Positions 1 to 9,136 of a DNA stretch of 64,000 bases are shown here, piece by piece. Position 1 is the first letter of the stretch, and the number at the start of each line of letters is the position of its first letter. The translations under genes and the position numbers were made by a program. The notes under the pieces were generated by a model. That model made no database searches. It saw nothing but the letters and a program-made list of their open reading frames with translations, and was not told the DNA's origin. Source of the stretch: Novosphingobium ovatum (lineage in GTDB: Bacteria; Pseudomonadota; Alphaproteobacteria; Sphingomonadales; Sphingomonadaceae); contig NZ_JAAAPO010000002.1 of assembly GCF_009909235.1 (NCBI RefSeq), positions 248,001 through 312,000 of the forward strand, written 5' to 3'.

Positions 1-471
1 ATCAATGTCAACTATACCGACGCGATGGCCTATGTCGCGTGGATCAGCAAAAAGACCGGCCAGCGCTATCGCCTGTTGTCCGAGGCCGAGTGGGAATATG
101 CCGCCCGCGCGGGCACCAATACGGTGTTCTGGTGGGGGGCAAAGGTGTCGCCCGATTATGCCAATTACGGCAATGTCTATGACCGCACGACCGAGGTGGG
201 GGCATATCCGGCCAACCGTTTCGGCCTGCACGACATGTCTGGCAACACCGCGCAATGGGTGGCCGATTGCCATCACGCCACGCTTAAGGGCGGGCCGACC
301 GATGGATCGGCATGGGACGCCGATCAGGACTGCAAACTGCGCAATGTGCGTGGCGGCGGGTGGAGCCTGATGGACTGGACGATGCATGTCGCCCAGCGCA
401 TCGGCGACCCGATTGCGGCGCGCAACAACCATCTGGGTTTCCGCGTGGCGCGCGATCTGGCGGCCAAGTAA
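1..471 (+). CDS. SUMF1/FGE-type (formylglycine-generating-enzyme-sulfatase domain) protein, 5'-truncated
   Basis: This is the C-terminal 156 residues of a protein whose start lies left of the window; the frame is open from base 1 to the TAA at 469-471. The segments LLSEAEWEYAARAG, NRFGLHDMSGNTAQWVAD and RNVRGGGW are hallmarks of the SUMF1/FGE C-type-lectin-like fold, shared by formylglycine-generating enzymes and EgtB/NirV-like proteins. The C-terminal cysteine pair that makes a true FGE catalytic is not visible: after RGGGW the sequence runs SLMDWTMHVAQRIGDP without Cys. A sulfatase-maturation role is therefore doubtful, and only the fold is well supported. It converges with the DUF1838 gene across a hairpin. 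Confidence 0.85.
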   Translation: MNVNYTDAMAYVAWISKKTGQRYRLLSEAEWEYAARAGTNTVFWWGAKVSPDYANYGNVYDRTTEVGAYPANRFGLHDMSGNTAQWVADCHHATLKGGPTDGSAWDADQDCKLRNVRGGGWSLMDWTMHVAQRIGDPIAARNNHLGFRVARDLAAK

Positions 472-479
472 TCGGTTTG

Positions 480-503
480 GGGGGAGGGCGCGAACCCTCC
501 CCC
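480..503. terminator. Hairpin between convergent genes
   Basis: A 9-bp perfect stem, GGGGGAGGG/CCCTCCCCC, has a 6-nt loop. It sits between the stop of the SUMF1-type gene and the stop of the convergent DUF1838 gene. There is no clear U-tract, so it is a probable but not classical bidirectional terminator. Confidence 0.5.
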
Positions 504-509
504 ATCGGT

Positions 510-1445
510 TCACCGGGCCAGCGGGCTTTTCAGATATTCGGCCGCGTCGCGGCGCGGGGCGGTCCAGTTTTTGTAGTCAAAGATCTCGGGCGTCAGCTTG
601 TCCAGCGAGCGGCGGGCGGGGGCGGGGATATCGTCCAGCGACTTCAGCTTGGCCCCATAGGCGCGGCCCCATGTCCGGCCCGAACCGCTGTCGGCGCGGC
701 CGCCCATGCCCAGCCACGGATGCCAGCTGGCAAAGTTCTGGAACTGGCAAAAGGCGGGGGCGGAGGTCAGGCTCTCGTTGAACGCGTCCTCGGCCTTGGC
801 GAAATAGCAGGCGTGGCTGTCCCAGAAGGTGGTGGGACCAGACGAGAGATGCGGGTATTTGTCGGGCGTGGCGACATTGGGATAGGACACGCCCGAAGCG
901 GTTGGCACGATCACCATCCCGCCCATGTTCTCGATCGGCATCAGATCGGGCTTCAGGTCGGCGCCTGCCGTGCTGATGCCATCGGCGCCTACATTGACCA
1001 CAAACGGCCCGCCATAGAACTGCCATACCTTGCGCTTTTCGCCGGTGATGGGGTTGACCCATTCCTCCAGCGGATCATCGCTGTTGAACCGGCAATAGGC
1101 CCCGCATTCATAGGTTTTCGATTGGAACGTGGCCGCGCCAGTGGGCCGCCATTCGGAAATGTTCAGATGGTTCATGGTGAAGAACGGCACCAGATTGCCC
1201 GCCCCGTTATAGCCATAGATGTGCAGGCGATAGAACATGTAGGTCGTTTCAGTGCCCACCGAGCCCAGAATGCGGGCGCGCACACGGGCGCGGGTGGTGG
1301 GATCGGCCAGATTGCCTGTCACGGGCGTTGCGGCCATCGCGGGGGCGGCGCTCAACATCTCTGCACCCAGCAGGCCCGCGCCCATCAGGCCTGCGCTCAT
1401 CATCGGCATACCGGTCAGCATGCCCCGGCGGGAAAGATCTTCCAT
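510..1445 (-). CDS. DUF1838 family protein with Tat-type signal
   Basis: A 311-aa protein. The ATG at 1443-1445 was chosen because it has AGGAGA just upstream and starts directly with the twin-arginine-like MEDLSRRGMLTG, followed by a hydrophobic segment ending at APAMA near residue 38. The longer open frame upstream belongs to another gene's shadow. The mature part resembles the DUF1838 family (WRPTGAATFQSKTYE, SGPTTFWDSHACYF), a family of unknown function common in Sphingomonads. It lies 40 nt downstream of the SDR gene and is probably cotranscribed with it. Periplasmic location is inferred from the signal. No catalytic residues can be named. Confidence 0.75.
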   Translation of the reverse strand: MEDLSRRGMLTGMPMMSAGLMGAGLLGAEMLSAAPAMAATPVTGNLADPTTRARVRARILGSVGTETTYMFYRLHIYGYNGAGNLVPFFTMNHLNISEWRPTGAATFQSKTYECGAYCRFNSDDPLEEWVNPITGEKRKVWQFYGGPFVVNVGADGISTAGADLKPDLMPIENMGGMVIVPTASGVSYPNVATPDKYPHLSSGPTTFWDSHACYFAKAEDAFNESLTSAPAFCQFQNFASWHPWLGMGGRADSGSGRTWGRAYGAKLKSLDDIPAPARRSLDKLTPEIFDYKNWTAPRRDAAEYLKSPLAR

Positions 1446-1485
1446 GCTCGCTTTCTCCTGTGTTTGCGGGCGCTTGCTGCCCCGC

Positions 1486-2295
1486 TTAACGTCCTCCGGC
1501 AACGTCGATTGTGGCGCCGGTGATATAGCTGGCCTCGTCACTGGACAGGAACAGGATGGCGTCGGCCACCTCGCGCGATGTGCCCAGACGGTGCATTGGC
1601 ACCATGCGCACCGGGCTGTATTCCAGCCCCTTGTCATGCATGGCCGACAGGTATGGCCCGGCCAGTTCGGTGTCGATCGGCCCCGGTGCAACGGCGTTGA
1701 TGGTGATGCCATGATCGCCCAGCTCAATCGCCAGATCGCGGACAAAGCCGATGACGCCCGCCTTGGCCGTGGCATAGGCGGCGGCGCCGGTGTAGAATGC
1801 GTTCCACACAGTGCCATGTCGCGCGCCCGATGACAGGCAGACGATACGCCCGGTCCCGCGCGCCATCATGCCGGGCAGGGCGGCGCGGGTACACAGAAAC
1901 ATCGAGCGCAAGGACACGGCCATGGTCAGGTCCCAATCCTCGACCGACATGTCCCAGATGCGGCCCGACCGGCCCCCGCCCACATTGTTCACCAGAATGT
2001 CCAGCGGGGCGAAATCCTGTGCCGCGGCGAACAGGGCGGCAACGCTGGCCTGTTCGGTGACGTCGCAGGGGACGGCCAGATGGCGGGCGCCCATGGCGTC
2101 CAGCAGGGCGGCACTTTCGCTCAGGCGGTCCTCGTCGCGGTCGGCGAGAATCACGGCGGCGCCTTCTTCGGCCATACGGATGGTGGTGGCGCGGCCAATG
2201 CCCAATCCCGCGCCGGTGATCAGCGCTGTTTTGCCGCGCAGGCGGATACCGGTGGCAACAGAAGGGGCGGGGAAGGGATTGGGGGGCTGGCTCAT
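1486..2295 (-). CDS. SDR-family oxidoreductase
   Basis: A 269-aa classical short-chain dehydrogenase/reductase. The cofactor motif TGAGLGIGR is at about residues 28-35, DILVNNVGGG at about 99-108, the catalytic Ser at about 156 (VCLSSGA) and YATAK at 174-178. The C-terminal SSDEASYITGATIDVAGG is typical of the family. An acidic residue after the second strand (ILADRD) suggests NAD preference. The ATG at 2293-2295 starts MSQPPNPF; upstream in-frame sequence is poor. It is first gene of a short operon with the DUF1838 gene and diverges from a VOC gene. The substrate, an alcohol or ketone, is unknown. Confidence 0.85.
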   Translation of the reverse strand: MSQPPNPFPAPSVATGIRLRGKTALITGAGLGIGRATTIRMAEEGAAVILADRDEDRLSESAALLDAMGARHLAVPCDVTEQASVAALFAAAQDFAPLDILVNNVGGGRSGRIWDMSVEDWDLTMAVSLRSMFLCTRAALPGMMARGTGRIVCLSSGARHGTVWNAFYTGAAAYATAKAGVIGFVRDLAIELGDHGITINAVAPGPIDTELAGPYLSAMHDKGLEYSPVRMVPMHRLGTSREVADAILFLSSDEASYITGATIDVAGGR

Positions 2296-2345
2296 GGGGG
2301 GCAGGCTATCGTCTGGGGCCGCGCGGTGGAGCGGCGCGGCGGTGC

Positions 2346-2362
2346 TATCCGCCCAGCGGAAA
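2346..2362. promoter_or_regulatory. Candidate operator, TATCCG-N5-CGGATA type (11/12 arm matches)
   Basis: TATCCG-CCCAG-CGGAAA lies exactly midway between the divergent SDR and VOC genes, 51 nt from each start codon. It matches the repeated palindrome described in the findings. Binding by the IclR-type regulator is inferred, not shown. Confidence 0.5.
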
Positions 2363-2412
2363 GCGGTGGCAGGCGCATGGCGGGGCGGGCGGGGCGGGCG
2401 CATCCCCTTGGC

Positions 2413-3378
2413 ATGACCGAACAACTGACCTCTATCGACGCCGGCTTTCAGGAAGCCGTGGCGATTGTTGCCGACCCCCATGCCAGCGCGCGGCGGATTT
2501 GCGCGGCCACCGGCTATGTCACTGTGGCGCAGGGGGCGGTGGACGCGGGCGCGCTGGCGCTGATGGAGGCGCAGGGGCGCAAGGCCAGCGAGGTGCTGAT
2601 CGGCCACCCCAGTGTGCCGCGTGGCCGCATCCGCCTGATCGGGTTCGAAGGCACCCCCGCGCCGCTGATGCGCGATGGCGGGCAGGCGTGGGACACCGGC
2701 GGCATCTTCGACATCAACCTGCGCAGTCTGCCCAGTATCGAGACGCTGCATCGTGGCCTGTCCGATCAGGGCTTTGTTGCGCAGGCGCCGATCACCGATT
2801 GGGATTTCGGCCCGCTGGAAGTGCGTGAGGTGGTGGACAAGGACGCCGATGGCGTATGCATCGCCCTGATGGAGCGCGTCCGCCCGCCGTTGGCCGGTTA
2901 TAACGGTGTGGCCGGCCCGGCGAGTCAGGTGTTTAATTCAACCCAGGTGGTGCCCGATTTCGACGCGGCGCGGCATCTGTACCACGACTGTCTGGGCTGG
3001 AAACCGGTGCAGGAAACCGATGGCCCGGCCGCGCGCGCCGATGGCGCCAATTGCATGGGCTTTCCGGTGGAGATCGCCGCCAAATTGCGCGCCCGCATCG
3101 GCATCTATCAGGCACAGGGCGCGATGATGGGCTCGGTCGAGGTGATCCAGTTTGGGGTACGCGGATTGGATTTTTCGCACAGCGCTCCGCCGCAGCGCGG
3201 GTGGGCCAGTGTGCGTCTGCCGGTGTCGGATGTGGGCGATTTTGCTGCACGCGCGGCGCGCGGTGGGTGCCGGATCGTTGGGCCCGTGGCGGTGGACTGG
3301 CGCCCGCATGGCCGGTTCCGGGCGGTCGCCGCGATCACCCCATGGGGCGCGCGGCTGGAGGCCTATCAGGCGGTGTGA
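2413..3378 (+). CDS. VOC (glyoxalase/dioxygenase superfamily) protein
   Basis: A 321-aa two-module vicinal-oxygen-chelate-type protein. The second module (STQVVPDFDAARHLYHDCLGW, then a C-terminal WGARLEAYQ) has the classic VOC beta-alpha-beta-beta-beta pattern, and the N-terminal half shows a more diverged repeat. ATG 2413 follows a GC-rich leader with no strong ribosome site, and starts MTEQLTSIDAGF. A second VOC protein of similar size is encoded at 47716. Metal ligands cannot be assigned with certainty: the usual His at the first strand is absent or shifted. It may be a lyase, isomerase or ring-cleavage-like enzyme, or a binding protein. Confidence 0.65.
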   Translation: MTEQLTSIDAGFQEAVAIVADPHASARRICAATGYVTVAQGAVDAGALALMEAQGRKASEVLIGHPSVPRGRIRLIGFEGTPAPLMRDGGQAWDTGGIFDINLRSLPSIETLHRGLSDQGFVAQAPITDWDFGPLEVREVVDKDADGVCIALMERVRPPLAGYNGVAGPASQVFNSTQVVPDFDAARHLYHDCLGWKPVQETDGPAARADGANCMGFPVEIAAKLRARIGIYQAQGAMMGSVEVIQFGVRGLDFSHSAPPQRGWASVRLPVSDVGDFAARAARGGCRIVGPVAVDWRPHGRFRAVAAITPWGARLEAYQAV

Positions 3379-3405
3379 TCCACCGACAGGCCCCCTCGCG
3401 TCAGA

Positions 3406-4041
3406 TCAGCCCTTCAGCCCGTTCAGGAAGGCGATGGTCTCGTCCTCGCTGACGACATCGGCGTATTTCGCGTTCATGTCGAACAGGTTGGCCTCATGCG
3501 GGGCGCTGTGGCGATCGCCGCAGGCTTCGGCGATGACGGCGGTCTTGAACCCGTGGCTCATCGCGTCAACGCAGGATGCGCGCACGCAACCGCTGGTGGT
3601 CAGGCCCGTCAACAGCACGCTGTCCACGCCCATCGCCGTCAGCGTGCTGGCCAGCGAAGTGCCGAAAAACGCGCTGGGATATTGCTTCGACACGACGATC
3701 TCGTCCTCGAAGGGCTCAAGGCCAGGGCCCCACGCGCTCATCGGGTGGCCCTTGACGAAATAGCGCAGCGGCGCGGCCTTTTCAAAGAAGCGCCCGCCGT
3801 CCACGCCGCCCGGATGATAGACGACATTGGTCAGGAACACCGGCACGCCAGCGGCACGGGCCGCCTCACGTACACGCAGGGCGGATTTCAGCGAGGCCTC
3901 GATCGGGTCGCCGCCATACAGGTCGCACGAAGGGTCGAAATAGCCGAGGCAGAAGTCGATCAGGATCAGCGCGGGCTTTTTGCCAAAGCCGACGCGGGTG
4001 TTATAGGCGCGCTTGTAGTTTTCGAGCAGGTCGTCGCTCAT
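3406..4041 (-). CDS. Isochorismatase-family cysteine amidohydrolase (maleamate/N-carbamoylsarcosine amidase type)
   Basis: A 211-aa protein with the complete cysteine-hydrolase triad: Asp29 (ILIDF), Lys119 (VVSKQYPSAF) and Cys152 (TTSGCVRAS). The SGCVRA elbow and the N-terminal extension resemble N-carbamoylsarcosine amidase and maleamate amidase (NicF) more than isochorismatase itself, so hydrolysis of a C-N amide to acid plus ammonia is likely. The start ATG overlaps the leuD stop by 4 nt, so the two are translationally coupled. Its place after LeuCD suggests that the amidase product, a maleate-like diacid, feeds the hydro-lyase. A paralogue at 62028 has the same triad. Confidence 0.85.
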   Translation of the reverse strand: MSDDLLENYKRAYNTRVGFGKKPALILIDFCLGYFDPSCDLYGGDPIEASLKSALRVREAARAAGVPVFLTNVVYHPGGVDGGRFFEKAAPLRYFVKGHPMSAWGPGLEPFEDEIVVSKQYPSAFFGTSLASTLTAMGVDSVLLTGLTTSGCVRASCVDAMSHGFKTAVIAEACGDRHSAPHEANLFDMNAKYADVVSEDETIAFLNGLKG

Positions 4042-4670
4042 GCTGCGGTGTCCTCGGGATAGAGCCAGGGCTGGGTGGCGCGCTGGGCGCGTTCAAAGGC
4101 GGTAATGTCGGCGCCGTATTGGTTCAAGACCACGGCGGTCTCGTCCCAACCGTTCAGCAGGGCCAGTTTGGCCCCCGGCGCGATGTCAAAATGGATCGGC
4201 GCGGCGGCGTTGCCCATGGTCAGTGTTTGCGTTTCCAGATCCACGGCAAAACCGGTGCCAGCCTGCGCGGCGGCCATGACATCGGCCATTTGCTCTGCGG
4301 GCAGGGTGATCGGCAGGATGCCGTTGCGCTGGCAATTGGCGTGGAAAATCTCGCCAAAGCCGGGCGCGATGACACAGCGCACCCCCGCGCCATGGATCGC
4401 CCACACGGCCTGTTCACGGCTGGACCCGCTGCCGAAATTCGCCCCCGCGACGATGAAGGGCGCCTCGCGCCAGCCCTCGCGGTTCATCACGTAATCAGGA
4501 ACTTCCGCGCCATCGGCGGTATAGCGGCGGTCGTGAAAGGCATATTTGCCCAGCCCCGCCTTGTTGGTCAGCAACAGGAAACGGGCGGGAAAGATGATGT
4601 CGGTGTCGATATTGTCCTCGGCCATGGGGATGGCCGGGCCCGACAGGGTGGTAAAGGCTTGCGCGCTCAT
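4038..4670 (-). CDS. leuD: LeuD-type small subunit of isopropylmalate isomerase/maleate hydratase family (copy 1)
   Basis: A 210-aa swivel-domain subunit. [11 protein letters not shown] is near residue 21 and the substrate-binding loop [16 protein letters not shown] is near residues 74-89. [19 protein letters not shown] and the C-terminal [12 protein letters not shown] are also typical. Overlaps of 4 nt with leuC upstream and the amidase downstream show a coupled operon. The family hydrates or isomerises maleate-like diacids (isopropylmaleate, citraconate, maleate, dimethylmaleate). Neither leuA nor leuB is present, and an amidase shares the operon, so a catabolic substituted-maleate hydratase is favoured over leucine biosynthesis. 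Sequence alone does not exclude the latter. Confidence 0.88.
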   Translation of the reverse strand: MSAQAFTTLSGPAIPMAEDNIDTDIIFPARFLLLTNKAGLGKYAFHDRRYTADGAEVPDYVMNREGWREAPFIVAGANFGSGSSREQAVWAIHGAGVRCVIAPGFGEIFHANCQRNGILPITLPAEQMADVMAAAQAGTGFAVDLETQTLTMGNAAAPIHFDIAPGAKLALLNGWDETAVVLNQYGADITAFERAQRATQPWLYPEDTAA

Positions 4671-6091
4671 GCAAGGAACTTTCGAACATCGGCGATATGG
4701 CCGGAAATGGCGGAGGCGGCGGCCATGGCGGGGCTCATCAGATGGGTGCGCCCGCCGGGGCCTTGGCGGCCTTCGAAATTGCGGTTGGAGGTGCTGGCGC
4801 AGCGTTCGCCCGGCGCCAGACGGTCATCGTTCATCGCCACGCACATGCTGCAACCGGCCAGACGCCATTCAAACCCGGCCTCGACAAAGATTTTGTCCAG
4901 CCCTTCGGCCTCGGCCAGATCGCGGGTGGCGGCGCTGCCGGGGACGACGATGGCGCGCACGCCCGATGCCACCTTGCGGCCATAGGCGATGCCGGCGGCG
5001 GCGCGCAGGTCCTCGATCCGGCCATTGGTGCAACTGCCGATAAAGGCGTGGGTGATGGCGATGCTGTCCAGCGATTGCCCGGCGGTCAGGCCCATATAGG
5101 CAATCGCCTTTTCCGCCTGACGCGCGGCGGTGGCATCGGCAATCTGGGCCGGATCGGGCACCACGCCATCAATCGGCAGAGTCTGATCGGGCGTGGTCCC
5201 CCAACTGACCTGCGGGGCCAGAGCCGACACGTCGATGGTGACGGTACGGTCATAGGTCGCGCCCGGATCGCTGGCCAGCGACCGCCAATAGGCTACCGCC
5301 TGATCCCATTGCGCGCCCTTGGGCGCCAGACGGCGGCCCTTGATATAGGCAAAGGTGGTGTCATCAGGCGCGATCAGACCAACGCGGCTGCCCGCCTCGA
5401 TCATCATGTTGCACAGCGTCATGCGCTCGGCCATGGACATGGTGGCGATCACTTCGCCGGTGAATTCCACCGCGTGCCCCGCCGCGCCATGCGCCCCAAT
5501 CTGGCCGATGATGGCCAGCGCGATATCCTTGGCAAAGACAAAGGGGTGGCGCGTGCCGGTCAGGTGGATCCGCATCGTCCGGGCCGGCTTTTGCCGCAGC
5601 GATTGCGCCGCCATCACCGTGCCCTGTTCCGAAGCCCCAATGCCAAAGGCCAGCGCCCCAAACGCGCCATGCGTCGTGGTGTGGCTGTCACCGCACACGA
5701 TGGTGGTGCCGGGCAGCGTAAAGCCGCTTTCGGGCCCGATCACATGGACGATGCCCTGTTCCGGCCCGTCCAATTGCGCATAGGGCACGGCGAACTCGGC
5801 GACATTGGCCTCCAGCTCGGCAATCTGGGCGGCGGCCTGCGCATCGGCAATCGTGCCCAGACGCACGCCATCGGCGCGCGGGCTGCGGGTGGGGACGGCA
5901 TGGTCCACCACCGCGTAATGTGTGCCGGGGCGGCGCAATGGGCGGCCCGCCTCACGCATGGCGACAAAGGCCTGCGGGCTGGAGACTTCATGCACCAGAT
6001 GGCGGTCGATATACAGCAACGCCTCGCCGTCACCCAATTGGGTGACAACGTGGCTGTTCCACAGTTTTTCGTACAGGGTTTGCGCAGTCAC
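4667..6091 (-). CDS. leuC: LeuC-type large subunit, 4Fe-4S hydro-lyase (copy 1)
   Basis: A 474-aa aconitase-superfamily protein of normal LeuC length. Cluster ligands are visible in IGSCTNG and GCSMC. Substrate and cluster motifs include [28 protein letters not shown] and [18 protein letters not shown]. This copy is closer to canonical LeuC (CVAMNDDRL...[11 protein letters not shown]) than copy 2 at 37669. It forms the heterodimeric dehydratase with the overlapping LeuD. It lies 35 nt downstream of a secreted alpha/beta-hydrolase gene and is probably in the same operon. A half-site of the recurrent operator (TATCCG) lies just upstream at 6100. Confidence 0.9.
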   Translation of the reverse strand: MTAQTLYEKLWNSHVVTQLGDGEALLYIDRHLVHEVSSPQAFVAMREAGRPLRRPGTHYAVVDHAVPTRSPRADGVRLGTIADAQAAAQIAELEANVAEFAVPYAQLDGPEQGIVHVIGPESGFTLPGTTIVCGDSHTTTHGAFGALAFGIGASEQGTVMAAQSLRQKPARTMRIHLTGTRHPFVFAKDIALAIIGQIGAHGAAGHAVEFTGEVIATMSMAERMTLCNMMIEAGSRVGLIAPDDTTFAYIKGRRLAPKGAQWDQAVAYWRSLASDPGATYDRTVTIDVSALAPQVSWGTTPDQTLPIDGVVPDPAQIADATAARQAEKAIAYMGLTAGQSLDSIAITHAFIGSCTNGRIEDLRAAAGIAYGRKVASGVRAIVVPGSAATRDLAEAEGLDKIFVEAGFEWRLAGCSMCVAMNDDRLAPGERCASTSNRNFEGRQGPGGRTHLMSPAMAAASAISGHIADVRKFLA

Positions 6092-6126
6092 GCTGAAAAT
6101 ATCCGTCTATTGTAATGGCGTATGGA

Positions 6127-7203
6127 TCAGTGGCGGCGCGGGGCGGCCCAAGTGGGGGCAGGGGTGGCGCCTGCCTTGGGCGTGCCCGCCACGACATAGG
6201 TGTCGATCCAGGCGGCAAAGCGTTCGCCCACCTCCAGCGGCGGATAGTGCCCGACATCGGGCATCAGCATCCGGTTGATCTGGGCGTTCTTCAGGTAACG
6301 GGCGATGGCGTTGGCCGCGCTTTCGGGCAGCAACGGATCGGCCGCGCCCCAGACCAGGAAGGTGGGCGCCTTGACCTTGGCCATCTCGATCGTGGCCTGT
6401 TGGCCGTCGCCAATGCGGGCGACCAGCGCGACGGGGTGCTTTTCGGGCTCGCGGCGGTTGAAGTCGTAATATTCATCGCGCGTCCGCTTGGAAATGCGCG
6501 CGGCTTCCCCGGCGAAAAAGCCCAGATATTCGTCCCAATAGGCCCGGTCGTTGTAACCGCCACGGACCTTGGCCAGCGCGATGCCATCGGTAAAGGCCTT
6601 GGGCATGACCAGATGGCTGGTGTCGACCGGGTCCGATGGGGTGTTTGACAGGATCAGGCGTTCGACCATATCGGGGCGCTTGGCCGCCAGATACATGCAC
6701 ATCGTGCCCCCGGACGACACGCCCACGGCGGTCACCTTTTTCACGCCCAGCCGGGTCAGCAGTTCCTCGGCAATGTCGACGGGCTGAACGGTGGCGGCCA
6801 CCTGATCGGAAATGCGCCCCGACAGGCCATAGCCGGGGATGTCATAGCGGATGATGCGATAGCGCCCCTTGAGCCGGGCGGTGATCACATCCCACGTGCG
6901 CAGCGTGGAAAGCGAGCCATGCACCATGAACAGCACCGGGGCATTGCGCGGGCCCTCGTCTTTGTAGTGCACCTCGACGCCACGGATCGTCATGTACCGG
7001 CTTTGCGCATCGGCATAACGCTTGCGCAGTTCGGCCACCGACAGCCACGGCGCGACGAATGGCTTTGCCGCAGCGGGCGCGGCGGCGGCAGGGGCTGTGG
7101 CCGGGGCGGGCGCAACCGGCGCGGTTTGGGCCATCGCCGGGGCGGCCATCCCCGCGCACAACAGGGCCAGCAGCGGACGGTTGGCAAGGGCGCTCAGCTT
7201 CAT
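6127..7203 (-). CDS. Secreted alpha/beta-hydrolase (esterase/lactonase/C-C hydrolase class)
   Basis: A 358-aa protein with an N-terminal signal peptide (cleavage after APAMA, about residue 25) and an Ala/Pro-rich linker to about residue 48. The hydrolase fold then has the oxyanion region VHGSLSTLRTWD, nucleophile Ser163 in GVSSGG, Asp289 (WGAADPLL) and His319 (DVGHYPP), so the triad is complete. It is probably periplasmic and could release the substrate of the downstream LeuCD-amidase genes. A paralogue with the same HGS-x-x-x-L-x-x-WD signature and a signal peptide is at 27568. The substrate is unknown. Confidence 0.85.
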   Translation of the reverse strand: MKLSALANRPLLALLCAGMAAPAMAQTAPVAPAPATAPAAAAPAAAKPFVAPWLSVAELRKRYADAQSRYMTIRGVEVHYKDEGPRNAPVLFMVHGSLSTLRTWDVITARLKGRYRIIRYDIPGYGLSGRISDQVAATVQPVDIAEELLTRLGVKKVTAVGVSSGGTMCMYLAAKRPDMVERLILSNTPSDPVDTSHLVMPKAFTDGIALAKVRGGYNDRAYWDEYLGFFAGEAARISKRTRDEYYDFNRREPEKHPVALVARIGDGQQATIEMAKVKAPTFLVWGAADPLLPESAANAIARYLKNAQINRMLMPDVGHYPPLEVGERFAAWIDTYVVAGTPKAGATPAPTWAAPRRH

Positions 7204-7560
7204 GTCGGGCTTTCTCCACCAAGGTCATGGGTTCGGGCAAGGGGCGGTTGGCACCCCCGGCCGTGAATACGTTGCGATCGGTTCTTATGGGGCCGCTGCC
7301 CCGCCCCGCCACGCCGCTTAGGCACGGTTGGGCCATCGGGCAGTACGCCGTTTGACGCAGCCACCCTATGGCCTGTTCGCCGCGCTTTTCAAATTGGCGC
7401 AGGGCCTATCCGACAGGTGGTGAGCAAGGGGTCGATTGATCGACACAAGGGGGGCGGGTGTGGCGATTGGCGGTGGATTATCGACAGGTCCGGCATGGAC
7501 AGGGCGGCGCTTTGGTCGCAGCCAATGCCATCGGGCGCATCAAGGGCGGAGTGAATGGGC
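7204..7560. other. Divergent intergenic region (about 357 bp)
   Basis: It separates the secreted hydrolase operon (-) from the amine oxidase operon (+). I see no credible gene in it. It contains one copy of the recurrent palindrome at 7407-7423. Just before the amine oxidase start, GGCGGAG at 7546-7551 acts as ribosome site. Confidence 0.6.
7407..7423. promoter_or_regulatory. Candidate operator, TATCCG-N5-CGGATA type (9/12)
   Basis: TATCCG-ACAGG-TGGTGA has a perfect left arm and the preferred ACAGG centre with a degraded right arm. It lies between the divergent hydrolase and amine oxidase operons. Confidence 0.4.
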
Positions 7561-9015
7561 ATGGGCATCGACAGGCGGGGCTTTACGCTGGGCATGGCAG
7601 GCGCCGGTATGGCGGCGCTGTTGCCGCAGGCGGCGTTGGCCAAAAAGCGCAAGGCCGCACCCGCTCCGGCGGCGACCGTGCCGCATATCCTGATTTTGGG
7701 CGCGGGCATTTCGGGCCTGAACGCGGCGTGGCTGCTGGAGCAGCAGGGCGCCAAGGTGACCATTCTGGAAGCGCGCGGCCGGGTGGGCGGGCGCATCCAC
7801 ACGCTGCTGGATCAGCCGGGCTATCCCGAAATGGGCTTCAACTCGATGGCCGAAGGCTATGGCCGCGGGCTGGACGCGGCGGCCCGGGCGGGCGTGCAGA
7901 TGGAAGAAGTGGGCGCGCGGTACCGCATCGGCGGCGGGCCGGGCCTGTTCCTGAACGGTCAGTATTTCACTCGCGAGGATTGGGCCAAGTTCCCCGGCAA
8001 CCCGTTCCCCGATCAGCTGAAGATGCTGATGCCGGGCGAACTGGTCGGCGCGCTGATGGCGAAAAAGACCCGTCTGGCCGATTGGACCCAATGGTGCGAT
8101 CCGGCCAACGCGGCCAAGGACATCTCGCTGTATCAGTGGCTGAAGGAGCAGGGCCTGTCGGATCAGGCGATCCATCTGGCCAATGACGTTTCGCCCTATT
8201 ACGGCACCAATGCGTGGGATGTGTCTGCGCTGATGCTCGAATATAACGACGGTTTCGTAAAGGCGCAGGCCGTGACCGGGCCCAAGTCGCTGGCGGTGAA
8301 GGGGGGCAATATCCATTTGCCCAACGCCATGGCCAAGATGGTCAAGGGCGACCTGATCCTGAACAAGGAAGTCGTGGCGATCGATGCCAGCGCCACCCAG
8401 GCCAGCGTGCGTTGCGCCGATGGCTCGGTGTTCAGCGCCGACCGGGTGATCTGTACCCTGCCGTTTGCAACGCTGCGCAATGTGGCGATCACCCCCGGCC
8501 TGTCGGGCGTGCAGGCGCGCGCGGTCACCACCATGCCGTATCAGCCGCTCTCGATCGCCTTCCTGACGGCGTCCTCGCCGTTCTGGCTGGAGGACAAGCT
8601 GCCCGCGGGCATGTGGACCGACAGCCCCGCCGGTGCGATCACGCCCCAGCGTTTTGGCGCCACACCCGAGGAGATCAGCGGCTTTACCGTGCAGGCGCGC
8701 GGGCAATTGGCGCATTACTGGGACAGCATGGGCAAGGATGCCGCGCTGGCGATGATCATCGCCCAGATCGAGGCGTTGCGTCCCGCCGCCAAGGGCAAGC
8801 TGCAGGGCCGCGCCTATTTCAGCTGGTGTCAGGAGCGCTTCAATCAGGGCGACTGGGCCTATTTCAGCCCCGGCCAGGTGGCGGGCGTGATGACCGAAAT
8901 CTCCAAGCCGGTGGGCCGCCTGCATTTCGCCGGCGAGCACACGGCGGTGGGCGCGCGCGGGCTGGAAGGCGCGCTGGAATCGTCCGAACGGGCGGTGCTG
9001 GAGGTGCTGGCCTGA
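7561..9015 (+). CDS. Tat-exported flavin-containing amine oxidase
   Basis: A 484-aa FAD enzyme. It starts with a Tat signal (MGIDRRGFTLGMAGAGMAALLP) and then the Rossmann FAD motif ILGAGISGLNAAWLLEQQGA. The downstream arginine-rich ARGRVGGRIHTL is diagnostic of the monoamine-oxidase/polyamine-oxidase family. The C-terminal FAGEHTA...GLEGALESSERA is the second FAD-binding block. Two ATGs compete (7555 and 7561); 7561 is preferred because its spacing from GGCGGAG is 9 nt rather than 3. It oxidises an amine or a C-N/C-C bond in the periplasm, which would release ammonia and aldehyde. It is followed by a CE4 hydrolase, monooxygenase and ALDH in the same direction. Confidence 0.88.
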   Translation: MGIDRRGFTLGMAGAGMAALLPQAALAKKRKAAPAPAATVPHILILGAGISGLNAAWLLEQQGAKVTILEARGRVGGRIHTLLDQPGYPEMGFNSMAEGYGRGLDAAARAGVQMEEVGARYRIGGGPGLFLNGQYFTREDWAKFPGNPFPDQLKMLMPGELVGALMAKKTRLADWTQWCDPANAAKDISLYQWLKEQGLSDQAIHLANDVSPYYGTNAWDVSALMLEYNDGFVKAQAVTGPKSLAVKGGNIHLPNAMAKMVKGDLILNKEVVAIDASATQASVRCADGSVFSADRVICTLPFATLRNVAITPGLSGVQARAVTTMPYQPLSIAFLTASSPFWLEDKLPAGMWTDSPAGAITPQRFGATPEEISGFTVQARGQLAHYWDSMGKDAALAMIIAQIEALRPAAKGKLQGRAYFSWCQERFNQGDWAYFSPGQVAGVMTEISKPVGRLHFAGEHTAVGARGLEGALESSERAVLEVLA

Positions 9016-9030
9016 TCCGCCTGTCGGATA
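9014..9030. promoter_or_regulatory. Candidate operator, TATCCG-N5-CGGATA type (11/12)
   Basis: GATCCG-CCTGT-CGGATA overlaps the stop codon of the amine oxidase gene and lies 107 nt upstream of the CE4 hydrolase start. Its centre is the complement of the ACAGG seen elsewhere. It suggests that the CE4-monooxygenase-ALDH genes have their own regulated promoter. Confidence 0.5.
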
Positions 9031-9136
9031 AGGCTATTCGCAGGATGAATAACCGCGCCATCCGGCTGGGCGGCGCGGCGCGGGCGGCGCAATCTGCCTG
9101 CTGAACGTGATTTGATGCAAAGGGTGAGTTGAGCAC

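Noticed and set aside
3406..6091. LeuCD copy 1 as ordinary leucine biosynthesis
   Set aside because: It cannot be fully excluded because LeuC copy 1 looks canonical, but no leuA or leuB is near and both genes overlap into an amidase gene, so a catabolic role is preferred.
9042..9066. Imperfect repeat GGCTATTC...GAATAACC as a separate operator
   Set aside because: Imperfect and unique; probably incidental next to the better TATCCG-type site at 9014.
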